Below are positions 46,940 through 61,106 of a DNA stretch of 64,000 bases, in pieces. The stretch's first letter is position 1, and each line of letters opens with the position of its first letter. The position numbers and the translations under genes were made by a program. The stretch comes from Epiperipatus broadwayi (taxonomy: Eukaryota > Onychophora > Udeonychophora > Euonychophora > Peripatidae). Under the pieces are notes generated by a model. The model saw only the letters and a list, made by a program, of their open reading frames with translations, did no database searches and was not told the DNA's origin. Location of the stretch: assembly GCA_028023455.1 (NCBI GenBank), contig JAQFVV010000142.1:665501-729500 (forward strand), written 5' to 3'.

Positions 46940-49165
46940 ATACATCAGATTGGTTATAGCTACAATATATTTAAATATTCTAATGTTCCTAATAGAATCA
47001 ACACAAGAAGTTATCTTCAATGTCAAGGGATAATTGAGAAACAGGTGTTATTAGTTGATATTTCTTATCTTCAAAAACACTCCAATAAGTTTAAATTAAA
47101 AATTGCAATTCCATTTTAAATTATTAATATACTTTGAAGATGGTTCAGACTTGAGTAATTTTACTCAATAAAAAGGTAACTGATGCAATATTAAGAATTG
47201 CAAGAAAGACAGCAGGTATAACAAAATAGCAATTTACCAATATTTTATTTTCTACTGATACAAGACAATGCACTAAGAAAAGAAAAATATATAAGAATTT
47301 TGAAAAATGATCTATTAAGGAGAATAAAGTTTTAATGTTTTGTAAAATAGTATGAAAAGAGTTAATAATGATATAAGAAAATATAATTGTGAATTGGTAA
47401 AGAAAAAAATACAAGAGCATAAAAGTACCAAACATATAAAACAACATCTTGATATTAAAAGGAAAGTTTATTTCTGAAATAAAAAGATAGGGAACAGTTA
47501 AAAGAAAGATGATATCATAAATTGTGTGATATTGTGATATAAAAAAATTATATAGTAAAAAAAAATAAAAAATAAATGTCCTATAGTTACTATATCTTAT
47601 GAATTATTTAGTATTTGAAATACATAAGCAATAGATGCAATAAAAAGTTTGAAGAAAGGAAAAGTTTCAAGAAATAAAAAAATATAATCAACATTTTAAA
47701 ATAAGCTATTGAAGAAATTGAAAAATTGATGGTAAAATTATATATTAAATATTTAAACTGTAAACACATATAGTTATTTCACCTTCTGAATTACCCAATA
47801 TTTTAACTAAAGAAGTAAGACATGCAATAAAATCTATGAAAAAAAAAAAGAACAATTCTAGGAAATGAGAAATACTAATTGACATCTTAAAACAATGTTG
47901 AAAAATTAGAAAAATTGTTAGTAAAGTTATATAACAAATGCCTAAATGATAAAGATGTACTCCATGATTGTAGAATGCATTTTAATATTGATATTTTAAG
48001 AAATATGATAAAGACGATATTAAAAATTACAGATCTACATGCCTTCCACTTTATACAAAATTTTACCAAGATGATTACAACTCAATCTATAAAACCTTGT
48101 ATTCTAACCAACCAAAAGAATAAGCTGTATTTAAAAGTAGTGTAAATAAAGTGGATCATATCCAGATATTGATAAAAAAAAAGAATTGTCATTATGGTTT
48201 GGATTTGTAGGTTATAAAAAAAATTGATTCCATAAGCATTTCTACTGAAAAATTAATGTATTACATTGTAAAGGTATAAATACTATATATTGTCATATTA
48301 TGAAGAATATATAGCAAAATGTAACAGCAATGATTAGATTACTTAATGATATTCAGATTAACATTAAGAAGGGAACACAACAAATTGATTCCATATCTCT
48401 TACTTGTGATAACATGAAGATTAACATTGAGAAGGGTGTACGACAGGATAGCACTTTTACAAAAATTATTTTGTAGATTAAAATGAAAAGGTAAGTGAAT
48501 AAATATAAAAGGATAAGTCAAGAGATCAATGATGTGGTGTTTTTTTTTCTAATAATGCTTCAGACTTACAGGAAATATTGCAAAGAATCTCAGGTGACAG
48601 TAAGAAAGTAGGTCTAAAGATAGATACTAAAAAAGCTAAAGTAATATTCAAAGAATTTTTTCAGAAGAAATAAATAAAAATGATTAATCATGAATCAAAC
48701 ATGGTAACAAATACTAATATCTTGGTCAGATTAAAGCATAATAAATAAAATTATTCATAAATTTAAATTGGACTATGTATTTGATAGAAATAATTCATTT
48801 TTACAATAAAAAATGTTTGTGTTTGAAAAGAAAAGTTTTTAACAGATGTATTTTACCAATTCTTTCACTTATGGATCTGAGACTTGGATACTTCAAAAAA
48901 CCATTCAGAGATTTCAGACATTTCACGAAGTTTGTACATCAGGAGTAATATAAATATTTGTAAAACAAAAAAAAAACATAGGTGAGATCTCAAACAGGTA
49001 TCACTATCACCAATGAAGAAATTTTAAAAACCCTTAAAATGAAGATGGATGAAAACTCTTTCTAAAATAGATCATAATAGATGAACATTTGAGTTAAAAT
49101 AGATCCCAAGAGATTGTAAAAGATCTACAAGATCACATGTGAGATGTTAAATGATATAAAAAATG
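46940..49165 (+). pseudogene. RTE LINE copy 3, heavily decayed
   Basis: Nucleotide similarity to 21.5-23.57 kb runs in order from the HRLV motif (about 46950) through the AGRKK-like segment (47200-47230), palm fragments (47990-48120), a trace of VRQG (48434) and YGSETW (48868-48890), to AGAGATTGTAAAAGA (49110). There are dozens of stops, indels and an internal shuffled segment (47740-47830). It cannot be translated. Confidence 0.8.
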
Positions 49166-51429
49166 TGCTGGTAAGAAAAAAAAGTAGGGATTGAAGAAAC
49201 TTGACTAAACTTGGAGAGACCTTCATTTTGCAATAGACCGATAATGGTTAAAAATGATAAATATATATTGCTGCCGACTACCACGCTAGTGTGGAAATGT
49301 GGGCGGTTTAAGCCTCTAGTTTGTCCAAAAAAGAATTTGATTGTGAAATATACAAATATGATTAGAAATTGTGTTCTACGACTTTTATATTCTGTGGAAT
49401 AGATAGAGGGATTTTTAAATTTTGTTTGATCACATATATTTATCATTCTCCGTTAATTATTATAACATATTTCACTGCAGTTCTTTAATTTCAGTTACAA
49501 AAGTTACAAATCTTTCACGTAAAAGCTGTGTAAAGGGGAAACTTCATTGTTTGACTTAATATTTTGTTTTATAATACAAACGTTGATGCACTTACATACG
49601 CATATATATATATATATATTATAGTAGATGGATAAATGAAAGACAAAAGTATTACTTTAAACACTTTTATCAACATAATATATTTTTCTATTAGATACAG
49701 ATTTTTAAAAAGGTATTAAGAAGAATGTAATAGGATTAAACATCCGTTTCATAAAGCAATGGCAAAATTATTAAACCTGTTTGAGTTGAAAAGGTTAAAC
49801 TGCTGATGCCTCTATAGCTAAATCATTGGGTACAAAAGAACTAAATCATTATTTCATAAGTAACTAAAAAAAGATAATGAGATTGCATTAATTAAATATA
49901 GGAAAATGATATTTGCTAATATCAACTGTAGTTGGAAATCAGAACTCACTGATAGAATCTGATAGTCATTAATAACAGCAAAAATTACATACAATCAAAG
50001 TAGAATAAATTATTTAAAACTAGCTATTACATCAATGCAAGTAGATCTTTGCTGCAATGTATATTTATATATATCTTACTAAATTCAGTAGTACTTAAAT
50101 AACTTTAATTACTGCTTAAATATGTAATGTTTAGGATTATTATCGTATCATAGAATATTCTAATTCAAAAACATTCCTCAGAATTAACGTACTTGAACAA
50201 GAATGTTCTACGATATATACATACACACATGCATATGTGTATGCTGTAATGTAAAAAAAAACTGATGCTATAGGTATAAAAACTGAATAATAGATGCATG
50301 TATCAAGAACTGAAGATGTCTGGTATTCACTAATTAAGCCTGAGTTCCTTATGAAGTATGGGGATATGGCTGTCATTACTGGTTACCTATATCATGTATT
50401 TTTTATGCATAATCACTACTTTGTGTAAACACATCACAGTTGTAATCAATTTCAACAAATTAAAACAAGAGTGACAAACGTTTTTGACAATCTGACATAA
50501 AGATTCCTATAAGGACTTTTAATAAACAGCATATAAAGAAAAATATTTTCAATATTTTGAGATACTCATAGTAGTAAAAAAAGGTGTTATCATGCCAAAA
50601 ACTTTTTATTTCCAATGAATTTTTACTTTAAGCTTTAAAATGGTGTCTGCTATTATTTGTATGTAAGTGTGTATGTTCACATGTAATTGAATTTCATTCC
50701 CACAGTAAATGCAAAAAAAAAAAAAAAATTGTAATAATTTTTGTATCACAATTTTTCTGGGAGAAATTAGATGTCTCTCATTGAGTAACAACAAGCTCAG
50801 TTCTTGGTTTTTGAATAACTTAAAAACTAAAAAAAGCTTATTTGACCAAAAATCATTCATATTATATTCAAAATTTAAGACATTTTAAATTTGAAACAAA
50901 TTTTATAAAATTCATTGATTTTTAAATATATTGAATAATTGGCAGAATTTACAATTCCCATAACTCAAGGATATATTTGATGAAAAACTTTATATGGCTA
51001 AATTATTTAGAATTAAACTTTGTGGTGAATTTTAAAAATTATCTTAAAATTGATATTCACAGGCCATACAAATTATGGCTGTAACTGCATGTGGCATAGG
51101 AGTATGGGCTGTAAATTAATCAATCCTTATTTTAGAAATTTCATAGGGCAAATATTCTTTTAGCCAATACTGTTGTTTTCTAAAAATAGAATATTCCAAT
51201 TCATGTAGCAAAAATAATCAAACATTGATATAAAAACATAAAAGATTAGAGAAAATAAAATCGATGTTCATTATGTCACTCACCTTATCCACTAATATAA
51301 TTTAAATTCTATTGCATTGAAATGCATGGATTACTATAGTAGTGGGTGTTATATCTGCACTTATGACTGTGCCAATGTTATAACTGCAAGTCATACTGTG
51401 CTGTCAGCAAATAACGTTCACTACTGTTC
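49166..51429. other. No recognised gene
   Basis: A GC-richer patch at 49210-49330 contains the inverted pair CCACGCTAG / CTAGTGTGG; the rest is AT-rich. No coding or RNA assignment is possible. Confidence 0.45.
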
Positions 51430-51625
51430 AACTGCGTATGCTCTCCAACGAATGGTCTGCAATGAATGCTCTGAATATTCTCTGTATTCTCTGCAATGGA
51501 TGCTCTCCAAACAAATGGTCTGCACTGAATGCTCTGCCACGGATGCTCTCCAATGAATGGTCTGCACCGACTGCTCTCCAATGAATGGTCTGCAAGTGGA
51601 TGCTCTCCAAACAAATGGTCTGCAA
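51430..51625. repeat. Minisatellite, unit about 28-29 bp
   Basis: About seven variable units of ATGCTCTCCAATGAATGG + TCTGCA + variable 4-6 bases. Some units have lost internal segments. It is open in frames on both strands simply because the unit has no stop. Confidence 0.9.
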
Positions 51626-52459
51626 CAATCTATTTCTACAGTTCACTAAAGTTCAATTCCCATGATGTTCTTTCAGGCTGGCTGCTACAAAACAGTTCAC
51701 AATGGGCCTACTTTAGCCCCAGTCCAGTGTAGCTGTACACAAACTCTTCATAGTAAGCACTGCGACTGCCGTCAGCTATCTCCTACTGGAATTGAACAGT
51801 AACTCTACTGTAGATGCACTCCATACTGTCTGCTACTCGCTACTGCACAATTGCTCTATACTGCCCTCTCTTTTACACTGCTAGATGTTATCCAGTCTTC
51901 CTATTGCTCTCTGACAACTGCAACAATCAATCAATGCACTGACCAATAAGGTAACGTCTCTTATCTAGAAACATTTGTAATTAGCAAATATTTCTAGGAA
52001 TTGTCGATCGCCATTATGTCAATGCACTAATTAAATTCCTCAGCTATCAGAGCGCGATCCAAAAACAGCCTTACGAATAAATTTAGTTTTTCTGGAGTGC
52101 ACAAACATGTTTGCCATTTTACAAAACACTACAGTGGGAAAGTAGAATTAAAGATCAAAGTTGATGGATCATAGATCCAGCTCTGTCATTTCTGTTTCTT
52201 AAATTTCTTAAGAATTTCCAAGAAATAAATTAGTCTATTAATTATTATTTTTGATAATATACAACACCCATGGGTTATTTTTGTATAGTAAAAAATGTGA
52301 GATTTTTTTCCACAGACAACTAACTAAATGTCTTTACAAGACATGTAATTGGTATACAATCTTATTGCAAGTAGAATACAAGTAGTATTTGTCAAATGGT
52401 AACATTATAATTCATTAATAAGACTTGCAATATTTCATATTTAATATATAACATGCAGG
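51626..52459. other. GC-richer unassigned region
   Basis: 51640-52090 is clearly richer in G and C than its neighbours, with recurrent CTACTG/ACTGC phrases; it may be a diffuse old repeat. No splice-bounded open frame was found. 52090-52459 is ordinary AT-rich DNA. Confidence 0.4.

Positions 52460-52533
<74 letters not shown>
52460..52533. repeat. (TA)n microsatellite
   Basis: About 37 units; abuts the 3' end of the minus-strand SINE at 52.5 kb. Confidence 0.96.
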
Positions 52534-52534
<1 letters not shown>

Positions 52535-52536
<2 letters not shown>

Positions 52537-52720
52537 AGACTTTCACACAAATCTCAACTCTCCACACTATCTCATACACTGACCCACTTGATCACATACA
52601 TGTCTAAAATATAAATAATCACCAATATTGGTATTTTGTGCTAAACCAATACTTCTCAGTTGGTCCAGATTATCACATCTACACATACATACAATAAATG
52701 CTTAGTTTTATATTAAGATA
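52535..52720 (-). repeat. Hammerhead SINE, minus copy
   Basis: Reading on the minus strand: upstream block (from about 52710), hammerhead-derived segment 52674-52614, then the tRNA-like segment (AGACATGTATGTGATCAAGT…GAGAGTTGAG…GTGTGAAAGTCTGAG) ending at the (TA)n. Helix I is excellent: ATAATC/GATTAT plus ACCAA/TTGGT around a TGG internal loop; helix III is T-ACCA-A and ATA precedes the break site. The catalytic core is damaged: CTGAGAA for CTGATGA, and AAAA for GAAA. Confidence 0.85.
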
Positions 52721-52904
52721 GCCAATCTTCATATTTTAATGGACAGGCTTCAATCCACTCCACCCTCCAACTCTTCAGCCATCCATCCTATTGAAAATCT
52801 GATGATGGAACATTCAAAGTGCACACTGATGCTGACATTCTCATCACATCCAGGTTGACCATAAGTCACTCTGACCCTCATGTACAGGACCTAATCCATT
52901 TAAG
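52721..52904. other. Unique GC-richer spacer between inverted SINEs
   Basis: CT- and CA-rich, no open frame of interest. Confidence 0.4.
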
Positions 52905-53235
52905 TATTTATCTTTTCAACATATATGTGTTCAAGTGTATCAGTGTTATGATATAGTGTGGAGAGTAGTGGGTTGTGTCTGTGCTCATATACCCTATATA
53001 TTACATATATAGACACAGGTATATAATAAGCCTGTGTTTCAGTTATTAAGTAATTATTGTATATATGTATAGAGATGATAATCTGGACCAACTGATGAGT
53101 GCTGGTTTAGCATGAAACATGTATATTGGTGATTATTTATTTTTTAGACGTATATGTGGTCAAGTGTATCAATAGTATAGAATTGTGTGAAGAAGAGTTG
53201 AGGGTCGTGTGAAAGACTGAGCTCAAAATATTTCA
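52905..53235 (+). repeat. Hammerhead SINE, plus, dimeric copy
   Basis: Two tRNA-like units, at 52905-53000 and 53138-53235, are spaced 229 bp apart (TGTGTTCAAGTG at 52926, TGTGGTCAAGTG at 53155) with the hammerhead between them. The first unit begins just after the position equivalent to the ribozyme cleavage site. That geometry is expected if tandem RNA is processed by the ribozyme and reinserted. The pol III boxes are weak in this copy. Confidence 0.85.
53077..53137 (+). ncRNA. Type I hammerhead ribozyme motif, best copy
   Basis: Order along the plus strand: helix I 5' strand GATAATC (53077-53083), internal loop TGG, ACCAA (53087-53091); core CTGATGA (53092-53098); helix II GTGCT/AGCAT with loop GGTTT (53099-53113); GAAA (53114-53117); short helix III region CATGTATA; cleavage triplet ATA ending at 53125; helix I 3' strand TTGGT (53126-53130) and GATTATT. 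All invariant core bases are present. Weak points are a G-U closing pair in helix II and a C-A mismatch in the two-pair helix III, so this copy may be slow or inactive. Confidence 0.75.
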
Positions 53236-53918
53236 TATTATTTAATTCAATCCTAGATATATTTTAATACTTTTCATAAAAACAAAAATAAGCAATGGTT
53301 ATTAAATATGTAGTGTTAAAAAAATATTTTTGTGGAGAAATTAACGAATTATGTGCATACTAACTATAAATCTAACAACAAAAACATCATTTTAACAAAC
53401 TTGGATATGTCAGCGCTTTTATATGAATACTCATTTATTAGTTAGACAAAAATGGTATTGTTATATGATAAAAAAATCTACTATGTTATTCAGATGGGTG
53501 AAACGTTAAATTATTAGAAATCTTCCTCCTAAATTATTAATCAAGCCAGTTTATAGTTTAAAATAACAATTAAGATTTAAAATGTAAAATTTTTATTTAA
53601 GTCTGTAAGTAAAAAACAACAACGACTATTGAAACATATACAGTTATGAATATAATTTTATATGAAAATTAACTGCATACTTACTACAATAATATTTCAC
53701 AAGTTCCACTTGTGAATCCAACATAATAATTTAAATACATATAATAACTTTTAATTTATATCAAAAAATATAAATATGTGTTTAAATTTAATGAAAGCAA
53801 CTTTTTTTCTAAAATAATAAACCATAAATTACGATGGCCATAAGCAAGTGCGATTACTGTGCATTTTAGGCATAACTTATTTTAATCATTAAAAAAAAAA
53901 AATTAAAACTGTACTTAC
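53236..53918. other. AT-rich, nothing recognised
   Basis: No feature seen up to the exon. Confidence 0.45.
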
Positions 53919-54121
53919 CCTGACAAGCTTGTTTCTTCCACTTTGGTGCAGTTGCAAAGTTTATATGTTTTGAGAGCTCCGCCTACCTGATGGTCACGTA
54001 ATTCAGTGACTGTAGTATACATAGCAGTTGAAAGAGATCTACTGAGCCGCCGCTTACTGCCCGATCGTGGATCTCGGCGCACACTGTACCGACGCCATTG
54101 TTTGAGTATTGTGGACCGAAC
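53919..54121 (-). CDS. Internal exon, likely class B GPCR cytoplasmic tail
   Basis: This 203 bp block on the minus strand is much richer in GC than its surroundings. It is bounded by a clean acceptor (TTTGTTTAATACAG before 54121) and a consensus donor (GTAAGTAC after 53919). One frame is open throughout and begins VRSTILKQWRRYSVRRDPRS, then SKRRLSRSLSTAMYTTVTEL, and ends with GALKTYKLCNCTK and VEETSLSG. VRSTILKQWRRY fits helix 8 after transmembrane segment 7 in secretin-family (class B1) receptors, where NGEVRS-type sequence leads into a basic, Ser/Thr-rich tail. A second possible donor (CAG then GTAGGC) lies inside, after RDHQ, so alternative splicing is possible. The exon ends two bases into a codon. 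The upstream (transmembrane) exons should lie beyond 54.1 kb on the plus coordinate, but I found none in the window. Exon call is strong; receptor family is moderate. Confidence 0.7.
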
Positions 54122-55999
54122 CTGTATTAAACAAAATAAAAAGCATGACCATTTTATAATTTAATTATAAAAATCATTTTATATTGAATTTTTTTAAATT
54201 CACCAATATGTTAACATGCAGATGCTTTAATATTAGTTCCACAATAAGTAATGATTATTTGAAAGCATTTATAATTACTTAGATTCTTAAAATAATTTAT
54301 TTGCACAATTATAATTCATCTATAAATAATTTTCTTACCCTAATACTAAAGTTAAATTAGCCATAGAAATAAATATACATTAAAATGTAGTATAAAACAC
54401 CTCTTTATACATATATATGTGAATGTAAAATTTATATATATGTCATTATTTGCAAATATTATCTTTACATGCATAATAAATTCTTTAAAACTATGCTATT
54501 ATTTCTATGAGATAATTACCTTCTGAAATATTAGTGTAAATTTTTTTTTTACTTTATTTATCCAACTCAAAAATGATATTTGTATAAATCTCAACAAAAA
54601 ATATAGATACACATTGTTATTTCAACTCATTTTTTATTAGTAAAAGTTCATATCAGACATTTTTTTAAATGATGATAGCCTATCTGTTTATTTTTTAGCC
54701 TGCATATAGAGGCCTACATATAGAAGAGTACTTAATCCTTGTAACATGGCCAATTTTCCAGATGGACCAGATCAAATTCATCGATTGAGCCAATTTTAGC
54801 CATTTTATTTTCCCCTCTTTGCTGGTACTTGAGAGATAAAAAATGTAATTTTATTTAATAATGAACGAATAACCACTTGAGAATAATTTTTAAAATGTTT
54901 AGTTCTATTGATATGCAAGCTATGTTAACTCCTTTATTGTTAATGAGTAACACATTTGATCTTAAAATAAATAGTTTTTTTTTTTTTTGCTTGTTGACAA
55001 AGCCTAACAACTCATAGGGCAAGACTTTATTGTTTTAAAATCTTTTTTTCTAGCTGGGGGTGGGGTTATCCTGTTTACTTCCCCCAATCTGTTGTGTTTT
55101 TCTTGAATTAAGATGCAAACATAAATGTATGTAAATATGATTTATAATATATTTGTTAACGAAAACAAATATATATTTACAATATTTACAATGGTTATAC
55201 TCTATTTGCTATTTGGTAGTGAGGTATAGCTCCTAGTTCTAGAGTGAACTATGGAAGAAGGAACTGCATTTGCCCTTATAGATTTCCAACCATTGCCAGA
55301 TGTACTGTGGCAGACTGCATTGTGAGTAATGCTGGTCACACTTGACAGTTTGCCTCATTTAGGTGTTTGGTTACAGCAGCTTTCAATCTTGAATATAGAC
55401 TTTCTTTACTGCTTCAACTATTTTGCTTGACTGCTATTGTCTGGAGAATATAGATTCTGTCTTTCAGCTTTTAACAATAGTTCTCTGACCCTACATTCAA
55501 AAAGCTTGATTATTTATTGCCAGATTCCTATCCCTAATAGAAACATTCAGATTCAGTGAGTAGCAGCATCACCTATTGGCTCATTCTTACCATTGGCTAT
55601 GCATTAGTTCAAGGCAATAAATGCTCCATGTGATTTAGATAAGATCTGGACTAATCCATTATTTAAGAGCAAGGTGAGATATGACACTGATATATTCTGT
55701 CCAGTATTCAAGAAAATCAAAAGATAAAATAGTAATTAATGGACTACTGCAAAATAAAAAATTCCAATCTTTTTCATACAAAAAATATTAGAAGAGAGCC
55801 AGTTATCTTTCAAATATTTAAGACTTATGTAATTTTCTTTCTTGATTGACTATCTAACTAATAATATACAAATTTTAATTTACCATTTAATATTTAGGTA
55901 GCAAAATGTGTTGAATATAGCTGAAACTCTGATCTACTTAACAATATTTCTAATTATTCATCTGGATTATGTTCACACAATCTACTAAAACTAGAACAA
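54122..55999. other. Intron-like AT-rich DNA
   Basis: No exon or named repeat found. A GC-richer stretch at 55200-55640 gives no open frame. Confidence 0.45.
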
Positions 56000-57540
56000 T
56001 TTTTTTAATATAATAGTGTCACCTAATGCAAGCCTTAGTAATCAATTGATGCTAGAAGGTTAGTGTATCAAAATCCATATTTGGTGCTTATTCATCCAAT
56101 ATACTCAGACTAGTTTCTAGCTTGAGGAGTCTTCAATATGAGAAACTGATCCTTGGATCTGATGCATTCCTCCAACAGCCACATTGCATTTTTTTAGTTA
56201 ATTATAAAACTATGAGACCTAATTGACAAAACAATAAAGTTTTCAATGCAAGCTAATTCATTTATATAGTCATAATGATCTGAACCCAATTCAGTATATG
56301 TATATTTTGGTTTCTTTGTTTTTTAATAACCAACATCTTTTGCATAGGATGGTTATAAAATGACTAAACATTATATGACTATCATTTCTTATGCAAACAC
56401 AATCCATTAAACACAGTAGCAACTTTTTCTACATTATATTACCACATAGTGCAAGCAGTAATAATCAATGGCTGCTATAAGATTAGTATATCAAAATTAT
56501 TATCTAGTATCTATTCAATATTCCCAGAATAGTATAAAACAGCATCATAAAAACCATTTCTTATGCAAACACAATATGTTAACAAAGTAACAACTTTCTT
56601 AACATAATATTGACACATAGTGCAATTCTTAGTAATCAACGGATGCCAGAAGCTTAGTGCATCAAAATACATATCTAGTTTTTACTCATTCAATATCCAC
56701 AGACAAGTTTCCATCTAATGGATTTGAGAGTAATGCATTAGATCTTTGTGGCTAAAGCACTCCTCCAACAGTATAAAAATTGTGGTCACATGATGTTTTA
56801 ATGGTTTAATATTAATCTTAGCCAACTGAAGTTGGTGACTTTGGTTATTAAAATATCAAAAACATCAAAATATAGAAATACTGAATTGGGTTCAGATCTG
56901 TGTGACTATACAATATAATTAGCTTGGATTGAAAACATTATTGTGTTGTTATCTTGATTCATAGCTTTATAGTCAACTAAAAAGTAAAAGATGGGATCTG
57001 AAGGGATACATTACATCCAAAGAAGGTCCTCATTAATAAAAGCCACAAGTGAAAAACTAGTTTGGAAATATTGGATGATTACACTAGATAGGGATTTTGA
57101 TGCACAAACCTAGAATCCACTGGTTATTATAGTTTGCTGTAGGTGGCACCATTGTATAAAAAAGTTTGTACTATTTTTAATAGATTATGTAAGCATAAGA
57201 TATGATGGTCATGTGATGTTTCAATACCAATACTAGCCAAAGAAGTTAATGAATATGATTATTACAATAACAAAGACATCAAAATGTATAGACCCCAAAC
57301 TTAGTTCAGATCTGTATGACTATATAATTGGATTAGCTTGAATTAAAAATATTATTGTATTTTTGGCTGCTGGAGGGTTGGGTGTATTGCTCTTAAGTTC
57401 TAAGGCTCATCGCCCATGAAAGCTGTAAAATATTGGAGTAGTAGTCCCCAGATAAAAATTTTGATGTACAAATCTTATAACATTCATTGATTACTATGGT
57501 TTGTACTATGTAACATTATTGTATAAATAAAATGTTGTCA
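56000..57540. repeat. Cluster of repeat family 3, in both orientations
   Basis: At least five copies. Minus-oriented copies lie at 56000-56190, 56360-56535 and 56545-56805; plus-oriented ones at 56990-57240 and 57370-57525. Shared phrases include GTAATCAA(T/C)GG, ATCTAGT(T/A)(T/C)(T/C)TA, CTTATGC(T/A)(A/T)ACACAA and the end sequence AAACATCACATGACCA or its complement. Longer flanks (ACTGAATTGGGTTCAGAT at 56880-56897 and its complement near 56281-56298) are also inverted about an axis near 56.6 kb, so larger blocks were duplicated. The ends resemble terminal inverted repeats. Confidence 0.75.
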
Positions 57541-58764
57541 TAATTGATTGATATACTCATCATTTGTTTTATATGGGCTTGATCATCAATGGAAGGCTTA
57601 CATATTCTTTTATACATTTCCACATACTGTCTATTTCATTATATTTGACTGACCAAAGTATGGCAGAATTATTGTATGATCAATTTTACCAAAAGATAAT
57701 TTATTTGCTATTTTTTTGCCAATCAATTTTGTTATATTTAATATTCTTTAATAAAGTTCAAACATAGTTAATTTTAAACATCACATTAAAATAAAAAGAC
57801 AACCAGTTCATCCAAGACACATGACTTAAAAACTATCACTCAGATAAGTGGAGACACTGGTAGCATAAAAATAAGGTGTAATGATATTCTTTTTATTAAA
57901 TTACTTTCATATGACTGATTAGATTTTTACAGTGTAAAGTATTTATGACAATGCCTTTTTAAATATTAAGAAATTAAAATCTAATATGGATTAGATGAAG
58001 ACTGAGTTGAAAACAAATCACCTTAAACATTAATCAATATTAACAAATAATGATCAATGCAATAAAACATGTGCATAAAACTAAAGTGGTTTATTATAAA
58101 GAAGTTAACTTACCAATAATATAGCCAGTCTTATATTAGGTATTTATAAGGAAAGCATTGTGATATTACTATTGATATTACCAATCACCCTGTAAGAGCT
58201 ATTACTAGTTATTTTACTGTGATGTCAATGTTAGTGATAGTTTATAACAACATATTTATTGGTTAGTTGGTATGTTTAAATTTGTTATGAAGTAACTAGC
58301 TAACATATTGTTTTCAGTTTAGTATTATGTATGTTGTGATATAAAATCCACTCAATAAATTTTTAATAAATAATTGGAATTTAAATTCATATAAAAATAT
58401 TTAATAACAAGAATGTTGTTTAGCTTGATTTCCACCCTTGACTAGCATCTTCTGGCCTTTGAAAATTATTTAAAATAAAAATTCCAAACTTAAGGTTAAA
58501 GTTTCAGTGATTAATGGGGCAGTGATTAGTTTTTGATTACGTGATCAAAATAGTTATCAGAATGTTTCTTACATTTATTGTTTTTATAAATGTGCTACGC
58601 TAAATGCAAATTAAATTTTATGAATTGCCTTTTGCCTTTATACCTTAAACATACCTATGACAAATTATTAACATCACTTTTTAATGTGGTTAAAGAAAGA
58701 CACTTGATTTCCCACATATCACAACCCATAAATCTATCTATTAAAATAGGCAAAACTCTCCATA
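57541..58764. other. AT-rich, nothing recognised
   Basis: No gene found; the frame at 58590-58775 has no recognisable motif. Confidence 0.45.
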
Positions 58765-58960
58765 CAGTAGTGTGAGTCAGTGCAAGACAGAGTAATCAAT
58801 GGATGCCAGAAGGCTTGTGAATAAAATCCCTATCTAGTTCCTATTTATTTAATATCACTGAACTAGTTTCTAGCTTGTGACTTTCATCAGTGAGGAGCCA
58901 TGAGCAAGCATAAGGAATGGTGATCATGTGATGTTTAGTGGTTTAATAAATCTATCTAAT
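58765..58960 (-). repeat. Repeat family 3, best hammerhead-like core
   Basis: On the minus strand it reads GGCTCCTCA, CTGATGA, AAGTCACAAGCTA, GAAAC, TA, GTT. This keeps the two invariant core motifs in this family. Helix II is short (AGT/GCT) and helix I on the 3' side is degraded in this copy. Confidence 0.6.
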
Positions 58961-60960
<2,000 letters not shown>

Positions 60961-61050
60961 ATTACAAGCATAAAGCTAAACTAGTCAATATAAAATCAAA
61001 ACTACCCCAAATCCAAAATTAAACCAGACCAGCATAAAAAATAATATTAA

Positions 61051-61106
61051 AACACAACCTAAGGTTTCACTGTTACAAGAAGACTTCTCAAGTGTAAAGA
61101 ACTACA
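61051..61106 (-). ncRNA. Degenerate hammerhead of PLE arm B-left
   Basis: On the minus strand ACACTTGAGA, AGTCTTC/…AACAGT, GAAAC, helix III ACC/GGT, then T. The core CTGANGA is shortened and stem II is mismatched. Confidence 0.55.

Noticed and set aside
51317-51732. Overlapping frames of 67-79 codons on both strands
   Set aside because: The minisatellite unit contains no stop in several frames; repeats, not genes.
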